Source: an uncultured Robinsoniella sp.
GTDB taxonomy: Bacteria; Bacillota; Clostridia; Lachnospirales; Lachnospiraceae
Assembly: GCA_900540475.1 (NCBI GenBank)
Contig: UQGG01000022.1
Span: forward strand, 57,764-121,763
Length of the DNA: 64,000 nucleotides
Direction: 5' to 3'
The notes under the pieces were generated by a model that was not told where the DNA came from, made no database searches, and saw only the letters and a program-made list of their open reading frames with translations. Each line of letters opens with the position of its first letter. Positions within the stretch are counted from its first letter, which is position 1. Position numbers and translations under genes: made by a program. This document shows, one piece after another, positions 19,001 to 27,217 of the stretch.

Positions 19001-22000
19001 AGAGAAAAATGCCCATCTGGAAAACATGACACTGGAGACCAGCGGAGAAGTTCCGGTGATCAAAGCGGTAACCGACGGAGCCTGGGCACAGTTTGATGAG
19101 GTGACTGGCGAAAACAAGGCAGGCGTAGAACTGAAGTTAAAGAGCACTACCGGCGGCAGCATAATTGTGTATGAAAATGGCGTTGGTGACAAGATTTTAG
19201 CCACAGTGGATCTGCCAAATGACGGTGAATGGCATACCATCCGTGTTGCTGGCAAGAATACCGATGTGCCGGAGAGCAACATTTTCCTTGAGTTTAAAGC
19301 GCCTCAGGGTGAGACACTGGACTGTGAAATGGAGTGGTTCCGGTTCATGCGAAATGCAGATGCCTTTCATACAGTTAAGGCTGTTACTGCAGCAGAGCGA
19401 AATGGTATAAATGTCCATTCCTCCGGCAGCTATCTGGCAAACATTGAGTCGGGTGACTGGGCTCGATTTGATGATGTAAACTTTGGCGAAGGCGGCGTGC
19501 AGACTGTTGCAATGAATGTTACCAGTGGACGTCCTGGAGGAAAGGCTCAGTTCTATATCGACAATATGGAGGAAGAAAACAAAATTGCGGAGGTAGAGAT
19601 CACCAACACCGGAGGCTGGAGCAATTTTAAAGATTTTACAGCAGATTGTGTCAACGTAACCGGTATCCACTCTGTATATGTAAAATTCTCTGTGGATACG
19701 AAAGATTCTATCTGTGACTTTAAGTCCTTTAAATTTATGAAGAACAAGCTGGGGGTTGTTGCCCGTGTGGAAGGCGGAAACGCCACTGTTCAAATCAGCG
19801 AACCATATACCGCACCGGGTCAGGATGTAATGTTCCAGGTAGGCGGCTTAGACAAAAGCACTGAGATCGATGCTATTGAAGTAACCGATGCAGATGGAGC
19901 CGTTGTTCCGATTCAGGAGGTGGCAGCGGGCAGCCGTTACACCTTAACCGTACCCCAGGCTATTCCAGCAACCATTTTGGTGAAGTTACGGGATAAGCCC
20001 ACGGTAATCAATCCGGGAGATGTATTTGAGCTGGAAGATGGTAAGGGTGTTACCAACGACAGCAATACCGCCCTGCGGACAGACACCGAGTGGAAAGGCT
20101 ATACCGGAACCGGATATGTTGCCGGGTTTAAAACGGAAGTTCAATATGTTGAGTTTCTGGCGGATGTAAAAGCTGCAGGTATTTATGATCTTCAGATTAA
20201 TGTAAACAACGGTAAAAAGAACAGCCCACAGTATGACAGCACCCCGCGTACCGGCGGACTGTATGTGGGTGATGAGAAAGCAGCAGATCTGGCATTCCCG
20301 GTAACGGATACCTGGGGCGACATCAGTAAAAATGGAGACTGGCGTATTACACAGGTGCAGGGCGTAGCGCTGAAAGCAGGCATACAGACCATCAGAATCC
20401 GCGCCGAAGGCAGCAACGCAGGTAACTATAATCTGGACAGCATCAAATTTGTACTCACTCAGCCTGAGGTGGAGAAATACACGATAACCTATCTAGCAGA
20501 AACAGGTGGGTCCATCGACGGAACCGCAGTTCAGGAAGTAGAGGCAGGCGCAGGTACTACAGCAGTAACTGCAGTTGCAGACAGCGGATACGAGTTCGTA
20601 CAGTGGAGCGATGGCAATGTAGATGCACAGCGTTCTGAAACTAATGTGCAGGCCAGCCAGACGCTGACAGCCAGCTTTAAAGAAGTTGAGAAAGATGTAA
20701 CAATTACAGCCCGTTCGGAAGACGAAACAGCAGGAACTGTATCCGGCGGTGGAACAGTCAAGGAAGGGGCAAAAGTAACCCTCACCGCAATGGCCCATGA
20801 AGGATATACGTTCGAAGGCTGGTATCTGGATGGCATCAAAGTATCCGATGCATCTGTTTATGAAATTGAGGCGGCAGAAAATGCAGAGTATATTGCCAGA
20901 TTCATGAAAAATGCACCTGTAAAAGTATTGATTACCGTACAGTCAGAAGATGAAACGGCAGGAACCGTATCCGGCGGAGGAAGTGTAAACGTTGGAGAGA
21001 CTGTGACAATAACTGCCAAAGCCAAAGAAGGTTACACATTTGAGGGCTGGTATCTGGGAGAAACAAAAGTATCTGACCAGGCGGAATATAAAGTAGAGGC
21101 AGCAGAGGACGCCGCATACCTTGCACGGTTTACGAAGAATGCGGTACAGCAGGTGACAATCACTGCGAAAGCAGCAGAAGGCGGAACTGCAGAAGGAACT
21201 GCCAGAGTAGATGTTGGAACAAAGGTAACGCTTACTGCTACAGCCAATGAAGGCTATGTATTTGAGGGCTGGTATCTGGATAATGTCAATGTCTCCAAAG
21301 ATGCAGAATATGAAGTGGAAGCCCGACAGGATGCCACATATGTTGCTCACTTCACAAAAGAAGAAGAACCACAGCCGGAAACGGTGAACATTACTGTGGA
21401 GGCACAGCCGGGCGGCACCGTAAGCGATAGCGGAACCGTTAAGAAAGGTGAATTGTTTACCATAACGGCATATCCGAATGATGGATATCAGTTTACAGGC
21501 TGGTATCTGGATGGTGAAAAAATTTCGGATAATTTAAGTCTTGAAGTAAGGGCAGAAGAGGATGCGGTATATACGGCATACTTTGAGGAAAAGCCTAAAG
21601 AAATGGTTACGATTCAGGTGGTTGCAGAAGCAGGAGGAACGGTAAACGGCGGTGTTACGGCAGAATACGGAACTACTGTAAAAATTCAGGCATTTGCACA
21701 AGACGGCTATGTATTTGAAGGCTGGTATATCGGAAGCCTGAAAGTTTCATCAAATCCGGAATACACAATAAGTGCGTTACAGAATACCGTGTACACTGCA
21801 AAATTTGTGAAGAAAGAAGCACCTAAGCCGCAAAAAGTTACGGTTACCGTAAAAGCGGAAACAGGCGGAACAGCAACAGGCGGTCAGGTAGTGGATGCCG
21901 GCAGCAAAGTCAGCTTAACTGCGAAACCATCTTCTCAGTATATATTTGATGGCTGGTATCTCAATGGAAAGAAAGTATCCACAACCGCAAATTATACAGC

Positions 22001-22607
22001 GGCGGTTTATCAAAATGTAACTTATACAGCAAAGTTTAAAAAGATAACGGCACCGAAAAAGGCAGACGGATTAAAAGCTTCTAATTTGAAAATCAATCAG
22101 ATGAAGTTATCCTGGAATAAAGTCAGCGGTGCAAAAGGCTACGAGTTAAGCCGCTATAATCCGGATAAAAACAAATGGTACGTAGTAAAAACCACAAGCC
22201 AGACGAGCTATACGGTAAAAGGCTTAAGTACAGGAACGCTTTACAAATACCGGGTAAGGGCTTATACATTATCCGGAAGTAAAAAGCTGTTTGGTAAATA
22301 TTCCAAATACTTAAAGACAGCGACAACACCGAAACAACCGGCACTTTCTGCAAGAGCAAGTTCTGGAACCAGCGTAAAGCTTTCCTGGAAGAAGGGAACT
22401 AAGGCAGATGGATTTGCCATTTATATGAAGACCGGAAAAGGGAATTTTACCAGAATTAAAAGCGCATCAGCAGCAAGTACCACATATACAAAAACAAAAC
22501 TGAAAAAAGGTAAAGTTTATCAGTTTAAGATGCGTGGTTACAAGAAGGTTGGAGAGACCAGGGTATATGGAAATTATTCAAAGGTTCGAACAATAAAATT
22601 AAAATAG
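16071..22607 (+). CDS. Giant secreted GH31 glycoside hydrolase with CBM, InlB and FN3 modules
   Basis: ATG 16071 is preferred (AAGGAGG at 16060, then a clear signal peptide ending near VQA, about residue 37). An in-frame ATG further upstream overlaps the permease gene. The product is 2178 residues. The GH31 domain covers about 45-800: WPDEFD carries the likely nucleophile D405, AWSGD the likely acid/base D456, and RAHG...REPW is a family hallmark. Then come a CBM35-like module (about 817-965), two CBM6-like modules (980-1225), a second CBM35-like module (1314-1463) paralogous to the first, seven InlB-type repeats (1467-1992) and two FN3 domains. No LPXTG. GH31 members include alpha-glucosidases, alpha-xylosidases and mucin-active alpha-N-acetylgalactosaminidases. 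The WPDE form differs from the usual W-x-DMNE, so substrate is uncertain. Confidence 0.88.
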   Translation: MSRTNRLKHLGNRLVAVVLSIVMIASLLGNFAPVEVQAATVGIGNMDNYNEDGNILLFNTGQDQVMVELCTDRTVRVQLSENGADGYRPANAEYYMVQKNEWPAVNRSVTEKDGVISVKTAAMEVRINQSPLRIGMYDLEGNLLSKDTDETGMYADGDKVGVKKTEGTENAGGIFGFGSGDHGRRSNLNRYASDFNEFSMSHGRLIAPFFMSSVGYGIFLNTIEKDTVFYKQGGGFQTKGYLDYFFMYGPDFKTILNEYAEITGRMEMYGKWAHGFMLSKYGNDNATQAEFSQWIHRLRDEGYPTDSYVFDYGWRGDVADNGGNQTGAGEKWGKQMWSNDIAKFPDLDGMFQEAREMGIRVGLHNNAGTPEAKGGKNLHINDDEWVQSYMDSVITTGYGDWFWPDEFDVLGSNTAPTFSSLGAYEAWKAYTEESRPMFVTRGSYAGQHFATAWSGDINNTSSELVNQIGFSIDAGLVGYWSTSHDLGGFMKKPSDTLYTRWVSEFGAWNGIMRAHGHDGREPWLYSETSQNTLKKNLEIRYALYPYLYTMAWQGYSEGVPMMRAMLLEDDSQYNPDAWNLNKQYYFGDWFLVAPAAEETDTVVQVWLPPNTTWYEYYTGERYEGGENGKTITVAAALEEIPVFVKAGAIVPMGPDVDYADEKPLDPLTLDIYPKGTTTYTLYEDDGLSREYITKDAYSTTTYTSVQEGNNISFRIDARADHNPEAYKTDERSYNLKFNHLKVVRGVKLDNENLPVQNSLEDYNAAQKGFWLDDTNNTLYVKVPDTGKAMNIVLDSNGLVLPEEGEDNQGLPPQRVESGTLVELEDQTFLPVAGGQVVKDTEWKGYTGNGFVKGFKMVGDAVEFRANVVKGGTYDLTIRVNCGKKNSAQYDNTPRTGALYLNGEKKADLAFEVTPTWGDSKTKQGDWREYKIEGIKLSSGVQTLQVRAEGSNAGNYNLDSLKFNRLDTSIPAFQPIPAEKNAHLENMTLETSGEVPVIKAVTDGAWAQFDEVTGENKAGVELKLKSTTGGSIIVYENGVGDKILATVDLPNDGEWHTIRVAGKNTDVPESNIFLEFKAPQGETLDCEMEWFRFMRNADAFHTVKAVTAAERNGINVHSSGSYLANIESGDWARFDDVNFGEGGVQTVAMNVTSGRPGGKAQFYIDNMEEENKIAEVEITNTGGWSNFKDFTADCVNVTGIHSVYVKFSVDTKDSICDFKSFKFMKNKLGVVARVEGGNATVQISEPYTAPGQDVMFQVGGLDKSTEIDAIEVTDADGAVVPIQEVAAGSRYTLTVPQAIPATILVKLRDKPTVINPGDVFELEDGKGVTNDSNTALRTDTEWKGYTGTGYVAGFKTEVQYVEFLADVKAAGIYDLQINVNNGKKNSPQYDSTPRTGGLYVGDEKAADLAFPVTDTWGDISKNGDWRITQVQGVALKAGIQTIRIRAEGSNAGNYNLDSIKFVLTQPEVEKYTITYLAETGGSIDGTAVQEVEAGAGTTAVTAVADSGYEFVQWSDGNVDAQRSETNVQASQTLTASFKEVEKDVTITARSEDETAGTVSGGGTVKEGAKVTLTAMAHEGYTFEGWYLDGIKVSDASVYEIEAAENAEYIARFMKNAPVKVLITVQSEDETAGTVSGGGSVNVGETVTITAKAKEGYTFEGWYLGETKVSDQAEYKVEAAEDAAYLARFTKNAVQQVTITAKAAEGGTAEGTARVDVGTKVTLTATANEGYVFEGWYLDNVNVSKDAEYEVEARQDATYVAHFTKEEEPQPETVNITVEAQPGGTVSDSGTVKKGELFTITAYPNDGYQFTGWYLDGEKISDNLSLEVRAEEDAVYTAYFEEKPKEMVTIQVVAEAGGTVNGGVTAEYGTTVKIQAFAQDGYVFEGWYIGSLKVSSNPEYTISALQNTVYTAKFVKKEAPKPQKVTVTVKAETGGTATGGQVVDAGSKVSLTAKPSSQYIFDGWYLNGKKVSTTANYTAAVYQNVTYTAKFKKITAPKKADGLKASNLKINQMKLSWNKVSGAKGYELSRYNPDKNKWYVVKTTSQTSYTVKGLSTGTLYKYRVRAYTLSGSKKLFGKYSKYLKTATTPKQPALSARASSGTSVKLSWKKGTKADGFAIYMKTGKGNFTRIKSASAASTTYTKTKLKKGKVYQFKMRGYKKVGETRVYGNYSKVRTIKLK
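20470..22604 (+). repeat. Seven InlB-type repeats plus two FN3 domains, copy B of the duplicated cassette
   Basis: It has the same unit order and linkers as 1609-3748. Repeat one is the most divergent (GYEFVQWSDG in place of GWY). Units 2-7 and both FN3 domains pair with the equally numbered units of copy A. Confidence 0.85.
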
Positions 22608-22627
22608 AATAATATTGCAGGAGCCTG

Positions 22628-22677
22628 GCAGGGCAGCTAAATCCGAATAATCAACGGATTAGCTGCCCTGCTTTTTT
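22628..22677 (+). terminator. Strong Rho-independent terminator
   Basis: The arm 22628-22645 pairs with 22655-22671 apart from one bulged A, followed by TTTTTT. The stem core GCAGGGCAG and the T-run context match the terminator at 3803. Confidence 0.9.
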
Positions 22678-22718
22678 GTTATACGGGAATAACATTTATT
22701 AGCAGACAAAAAAAGTGA

Positions 22719-22747
22719 TTGACATTAAAAAACTTCAGCGCTATAAT
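22719..22747 (+). promoter_or_regulatory. Consensus sigma-A promoter of the MarR gene
   Basis: TTGACA (22719-22724) and TATAAT (22742-22747) are perfect consensus hexamers separated by 17 nt. Confidence 0.92.
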
Positions 22748-22772
22748 TGTTTGTAACCAAACAGTTATAGCG
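22739..22772 (+). promoter_or_regulatory. Palindromic operator overlapping the -10, probable MarR autoregulatory site
   Basis: The 15-nt arms 22739-22753 and 22758-22772 pair at 14 of 15 positions around TAAC. The left arm contains the -10 hexamer, so a bound repressor would block polymerase. The core TGTTTG-N6-AACAGT (22748-22765) recurs at 23342. Confidence 0.85.
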
Positions 22773-22800
22773 TTAAACAGATATGAGAAAGGAATCGTAA

Positions 22801-23238
22801 ATGAGAAAAAGAGACGTTGGACGTGAAATACATGCTCTTTCCAATCTGCTGGGCCGGAGAATAGAGGCAGAGAAGAAGCAGAAGGGAATGCAGAATGTTA
22901 CACCCATGCAGACCTGGATCATAGGATATCTCCACGAACATAAAGGGCAGGATATCTTTCAGCGGGACATTGAACGTGATTTTACGATTACCCGTTCAAC
23001 CGTAACCGGGATCCTGAAGCTGATGGAGAAGAACGGACTCATTTACAGAGTCAGCGTTCCGGAGGATGCGAGGTTAAAGAAACTGATTCTTACGAAAACG
23101 GGCGAAGCAATGCATCAGGCAGTCAGGCAGCATATAGAAGATACGGAACGTATGCTTGTCCAGGGATTTACGGAGGAAGAAGTGGATAACCTTTTGAGTA
23201 TGATGGACAGGGTAAGGGTCAATCTGGAGACTCTATAG
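22801..23238 (+). CDS. MarR family transcriptional regulator
   Basis: This 145-residue winged-helix protein starts at ATG 22801. Recognition-helix region IERDFTITRSTVTGILKLMEK and the wing with DARLKKLILT are typical MarR. It probably represses its own promoter (palindrome at 22739) and the exporter genes downstream, which carry the same operator core at 23342. The ligand that relieves repression is unknown; a toxic or antimicrobial compound would be usual for MarR-exporter units. Confidence 0.93.
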   Translation: MRKRDVGREIHALSNLLGRRIEAEKKQKGMQNVTPMQTWIIGYLHEHKGQDIFQRDIERDFTITRSTVTGILKLMEKNGLIYRVSVPEDARLKKLILTKTGEAMHQAVRQHIEDTERMLVQGFTEEEVDNLLSMMDRVRVNLETL

Positions 23239-23295
23239 CCTTGTTGTAAATTACCTTGAAACCCGGCAGCTCCGGGAGGTTATACTACTAAAATA

Positions 23296-23338
23296 AATAT
23301 AAGAAACATGCAGCTGCGTGTTTCTTATATTTTATTCT
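23296..23338 (+). terminator. Hairpin terminator between MarR and exporter genes
   Basis: The 13-nt arms 23296-23308 and 23319-23331 are perfectly complementary, and the loop can extend the pairing. TTTTATTCT follows. Confidence 0.75.
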
Positions 23339-23341
23339 AAA

Positions 23342-23385
23342 TGTTTGGCTACGAACAGTATGTGTACAAATTATTTGTGCACAAA
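23342..23385 (+). promoter_or_regulatory. Second MarR-type operator and adjoining palindromes
   Basis: TGTTTG-N6-AACAGT at 23342-23359 has exactly the half-sites and spacing of the core at 22748-22765. Next to it are TGTGTACAAA/TTTGTGCACA (23361-23370 and 23374-23383, one mismatch) and the perfect palindrome TTTGTGCACAAA (23374-23385). They lie 23-66 nt before the exporter start. Confidence 0.7.
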
Positions 23386-23407
23386 CAGATAATGAGGAGG
23401 TAAAGAA

Positions 23408-25174
23408 GTGATAAAAATATTAATGAAAAGTATCCGGGAATATAAACGGGATTCCATACTGACTCCGTTTTTCGTATCACTGGAAGTGGTAATGGAGGTT
23501 ATTATCCCCCTTTTGATGGCTATGCTGATTGATTATGGAATTGATGGAAAGGATCTGGGCTACATTTGGAGAATGGGAATCTTTCTGGTTGTATCCGCCA
23601 TGATCTCCCTGCTGTTTGGTGCACTTTCCGGAAAGTTTGCGGCGAGTGCGTCAGCGGGATTTGCAAAGAATCTGAGAAAAGACATGTATTATAATGTGCA
23701 GAATTTTTCATTTGCAAATATTGATAAATTTTCAACGGCTAGTATTGTGACAAGGCTTACCACGGACATCACAAATGTACAGAATTCCTACCAGATGATA
23801 ATCAGAATGGCGGTGAGAAGCCCGATTATGCTGATATTTTCCATGATTATGGCATTTGGAATCAATGTCAGGATGGCATGTATCTTCTTATGTGCCATCC
23901 CGATACTGGGAGTTGGACTGTGGCTGATCATGACCAGGGCACATCCCATCTTTGAACGGGTGTTCAACACCTACGATAAGTTAAATAATGTGGTTCAGGA
24001 AAACCTTCACGGTATTCGTGTAGTGAAGTCCTATGTAAGGGAAGAGCATGAGGACGGGAAATTCAAAAAGATTTCCGGCAGTATTTATTCGGATTTCTCC
24101 AAAGCGGAAAAACTGCTGGCTTTTAACATGCCCCTGATGCAGTTCTGCATGTATGTATGTATGCTGCTGGTTTCCTGGTTTGGTGCCAGGGCAATTATAG
24201 CTTCTGGCAATAATCCGGCAGCCGGGATGTCAACCGGGCAGCTTATGAGCCTGATTACCTATGCCATGCAGATCTTAATGAGTCTGATGATGCTGTCTAT
24301 GGTATTCGTTATGATCACCATGTCAAGGGCATCTGCAGAACGTATTGTGGAAGTCCTTACAGAAGAGAGCAGCTTGAAAAATGGAGAACAGCCTGTCATG
24401 GAAGTAAAGGACGGCTCCGTGGAGTTTCGGGATGTTAATTTCAGTTATGCTGATGACGAGCATAAATTGTGTCTGAAAAATGTGAATCTAAAGATTAAGT
24501 CCGGTGAGATCGTAGGCATTATCGGAGGAACCGGTGCAGCAAAGACGACCCTTGTCCAGCTGATCCCCAGGTTGTACGATGTAACCTCCGGCAGTCTTCT
24601 GGTTGGCGGCAGAGATGTGCGCAGTTATGATCTGGAGACTCTCCGGGATCAGGTAGCCATGGTACTCCAGAAGAATGTTCTCTTTTCCGGTACCATTAAG
24701 GAAAATCTCCGCTGGGGAAATGAGTCAGCTACGGATGAAGAACTGATTCATGCCTGTAAATTAGCCCAGGCGGATGAGTTTGTACGCAGCTTTCCCAATC
24801 AATATGATACTTATATCGAACAGGGCGGCAGTAATGTATCCGGAGGGCAGAAGCAGCGACTCTGCATTGCAAGAGCGCTTCTGAAAAAGCCTAAAATATT
24901 GATTCTGGATGATTCCACCAGTGCCGTGGATACCAGGACGGATGCCATGATCCGAAAAGCATTTACAGAAGAAATTCCCCATACAACGAAATTTATTATC
25001 GCCCAGCGTATTTCATCCGTACAGGATGCGGATAAGATTATTGTTATGGACGGTGGGAATATTCAGGATGTAGGTACTCATGAAGAGCTGCTTGCAGGCA
25101 GTTATATTTACCGGGAAGTTTATGAATCACAAGTGAAAGGAGGCGGAGAAAATGAAGCAGAACAGTCAGAATAA
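23408..25174 (+). CDS. ABC exporter half, permease-ATPase fusion with degenerate ATP site
   Basis: This 588-residue protein starts at GTG 23408 after GAGGAGG. An N-terminal ABC transmembrane domain of six helices (about 15-310) precedes the ATPase domain. Walker A reads GGTGAAKTT (K379), with alanine where the last glycine before lysine is usual. Signature is VSGGQKQR. Walker B reads LILDDSTS, with D502 in place of the catalytic glutamate. Such a degenerate half pairs with a canonical half in heterodimeric exporters (BmrCD, TM287/288). The partner gene overlaps by 23 nt. Drug or peptide export is likely; the substrate is unknown. Confidence 0.92.
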   Translation: MIKILMKSIREYKRDSILTPFFVSLEVVMEVIIPLLMAMLIDYGIDGKDLGYIWRMGIFLVVSAMISLLFGALSGKFAASASAGFAKNLRKDMYYNVQNFSFANIDKFSTASIVTRLTTDITNVQNSYQMIIRMAVRSPIMLIFSMIMAFGINVRMACIFLCAIPILGVGLWLIMTRAHPIFERVFNTYDKLNNVVQENLHGIRVVKSYVREEHEDGKFKKISGSIYSDFSKAEKLLAFNMPLMQFCMYVCMLLVSWFGARAIIASGNNPAAGMSTGQLMSLITYAMQILMSLMMLSMVFVMITMSRASAERIVEVLTEESSLKNGEQPVMEVKDGSVEFRDVNFSYADDEHKLCLKNVNLKIKSGEIVGIIGGTGAAKTTLVQLIPRLYDVTSGSLLVGGRDVRSYDLETLRDQVAMVLQKNVLFSGTIKENLRWGNESATDEELIHACKLAQADEFVRSFPNQYDTYIEQGGSNVSGGQKQRLCIARALLKKPKILILDDSTSAVDTRTDAMIRKAFTEEIPHTTKFIIAQRISSVQDADKIIVMDGGNIQDVGTHEELLAGSYIYREVYESQVKGGGENEAEQSE

Positions 25175-27050
25175 AGGCGGGGGAAAAACTATGGGAAAAG
25201 TAAATGGAAACGTGGTGAAGCGTCTTTTGTCCTATATAGGTCAGTACAAACTGCGCTTTACCTTTGTTCTTATCTGCATTTTGATAAGTGCCCTGACCAG
25301 TGTTGCCAGCTCTCTGTATCTGGAAACTTTAATAGATGATTATATAACCCCGCTGCTGCTGGAGGCGGCACCGGTATTTACCCCGTTATTGAGGTCCATA
25401 TTATTTATGGGGTGCATCTATCTGGCAGGGGTGGTGGCAACGTTACTCTATAACCGCTTAATGGTGGTAATCGCTCAGGGAATCCTGAAGGATATCCGGG
25501 ATTCTATGTTTGAACATATGCAGACCCTTCCCATCCGGTATTTTGATACCCATGCACATGGGGATATCATGAGCCATTACACCAATGATACGGATACCCT
25601 GCGTCAGATGATGGCACAGAGCATACCGCAGATGTTCTCTTCATTGATCACCATTGTGTCCGTATTTTTTGCAATGCTGTTCACCAGCTGGCAGCTGACC
25701 ATATTTGTGCTGATTTTTGTGTGTATTATGCTAAATGTAACTAAGCTGATTGCGGGAAAGAGCGGCTACTATTTTATTCGCCAGCAGACAGCGTTGGGGG
25801 GCCTGAATGGTTTTATCGAAGAAATGATAAACGGGCAGAAGGTAATTAAAGTATTCTGCCATGAAGAAAAGACAAAGGAAGAGTTTAACCATAAAAACGA
25901 AGAACTCTGTGATGATGCCACCCAGGCAAATGCTTTTGCCAATATATTAATGCCTATTATGGGAAATCTGGGAAATCTTCAGTATGTGCTAATTGCTATT
26001 CTTGGAGGGACAATGGCGCTTACAGGAGTTGCAGGGCTTACCATCGGAACTATCGCTTCCTTCCTGCAGCTAAGCAGAAGCTTTGTAAATCCCATCAGTC
26101 AGATATCAAACCAGTTAAATATGGTTGTTATGGCACTGGCTGGTGCAGAACGTATCTTTAATCTGATGGACGAAGAACCGGAAGTGGATGAAGGATACGT
26201 AACACTGGTAAATGCAGTTTATAATAAAGCAGGAAATCTGACAGAATCAAAAGAACGTACCGGACTGTGGGCGTGGAAGCATCCTCATGGGGATGGAACG
26301 CTGACTTATACAGAACTAAAAGGAGAGGTACGGTTCTACGATGTTGATTTCGGATACAATGCAGATAAGATCGTGCTGCATAACATCACGTTGTATGCAG
26401 AACCAGGGGAAAAAGTAGCGTTTGTTGGTTCAACGGGGGCGGGTAAAACAACAATCACCAATCTGATCAACCGTTTTTATGATCTGGCTGACGGTAAAAT
26501 CCGCTATGACAACATTAATATTAACAAAATCAAAAAAGACGACCTGCGCCGTTCTCTGGGCATTGTATTGCAGGACACCAACCTGTTTACCGGATCAATT
26601 ATGGAAAATATCAGATATGGCAAGCTGGATGCAACAGAAGAGGAAGTATTTAAAGCGGCACGCCTGGCTAATGCAGACAGCTTTATCCAAAGGCTGCCTG
26701 ATGGATATGACACAGTCATCACTGGAAATGGCGGGAATCTCTCACAGGGACAGCGCCAGCTGATTGCAATAGCCAGGGCAGCCGTGGCAGATCCGCCGGT
26801 TATGATTCTGGATGAAGCCACTTCTTCCATTGATACCAGGACGGAATCCATTGTCCAGCGGGGAATGGACGGACTGATGCATGGCAGAACAGTATTTGTC
26901 ATTGCCCACAGATTATCCACGGTACAGAATTCAGATGTAATCATGGTTCTGGAGCAGGGACGGATTATAGAGCGGGGAAGCCATGATAAGCTCATCAGTG
27001 AACGCGGGAAATATTATCAGCTCTATACGGGAGCATTTGAGTTAGAATAA
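25152..27050 (+). CDS. ABC exporter half, permease-ATPase fusion with canonical ATP site
   Basis: This 632-residue protein starts at ATG 25152, which has AAAGGAGG in good position and overlaps the preceding gene by 23 nt. An in-frame ATG at 25191 is a weaker alternative. It has six transmembrane helices (about 20-330), then an ATPase domain with Walker A GSTGAGKTT (K432), signature LSQGQRQ and Walker B MILDEATSS with catalytic E555. An insertion of about 30 residues precedes the ATPase domain. It forms the heterodimer with the gene product just upstream. Confidence 0.92.
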   Translation: MKQNSQNKGGGKTMGKVNGNVVKRLLSYIGQYKLRFTFVLICILISALTSVASSLYLETLIDDYITPLLLEAAPVFTPLLRSILFMGCIYLAGVVATLLYNRLMVVIAQGILKDIRDSMFEHMQTLPIRYFDTHAHGDIMSHYTNDTDTLRQMMAQSIPQMFSSLITIVSVFFAMLFTSWQLTIFVLIFVCIMLNVTKLIAGKSGYYFIRQQTALGGLNGFIEEMINGQKVIKVFCHEEKTKEEFNHKNEELCDDATQANAFANILMPIMGNLGNLQYVLIAILGGTMALTGVAGLTIGTIASFLQLSRSFVNPISQISNQLNMVVMALAGAERIFNLMDEEPEVDEGYVTLVNAVYNKAGNLTESKERTGLWAWKHPHGDGTLTYTELKGEVRFYDVDFGYNADKIVLHNITLYAEPGEKVAFVGSTGAGKTTITNLINRFYDLADGKIRYDNININKIKKDDLRRSLGIVLQDTNLFTGSIMENIRYGKLDATEEEVFKAARLANADSFIQRLPDGYDTVITGNGGNLSQGQRQLIAIARAAVADPPVMILDEATSSIDTRTESIVQRGMDGLMHGRTVFVIAHRLSTVQNSDVIMVLEQGRIIERGSHDKLISERGKYYQLYTGAFELE

Positions 27051-27135
27051 GTGGGGATTTTATAAAAAAATACGGGAATATCATAAATGTGTAAAAAATA
27101 CTCAAAAAATTGCAACGATCTATGCCATTTGCGGG

Positions 27136-27144
27136 TGCTATAAT
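27136..27144 (+). promoter_or_regulatory. Extended -10 promoter for the GH2 gene
   Basis: TGCTATAAT at 27136-27144 is a TGn-TATAAT extended -10. No good -35 lies 17 nt upstream. It is 73 nt before the start codon. Confidence 0.6.
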
Positions 27145-27217
27145 GTCAAAGACAAGGTGAAAATTCGTATATAAACTGTACGATTTACACAAAACAAACC
27201 TTAAGAAGGAGGACATT

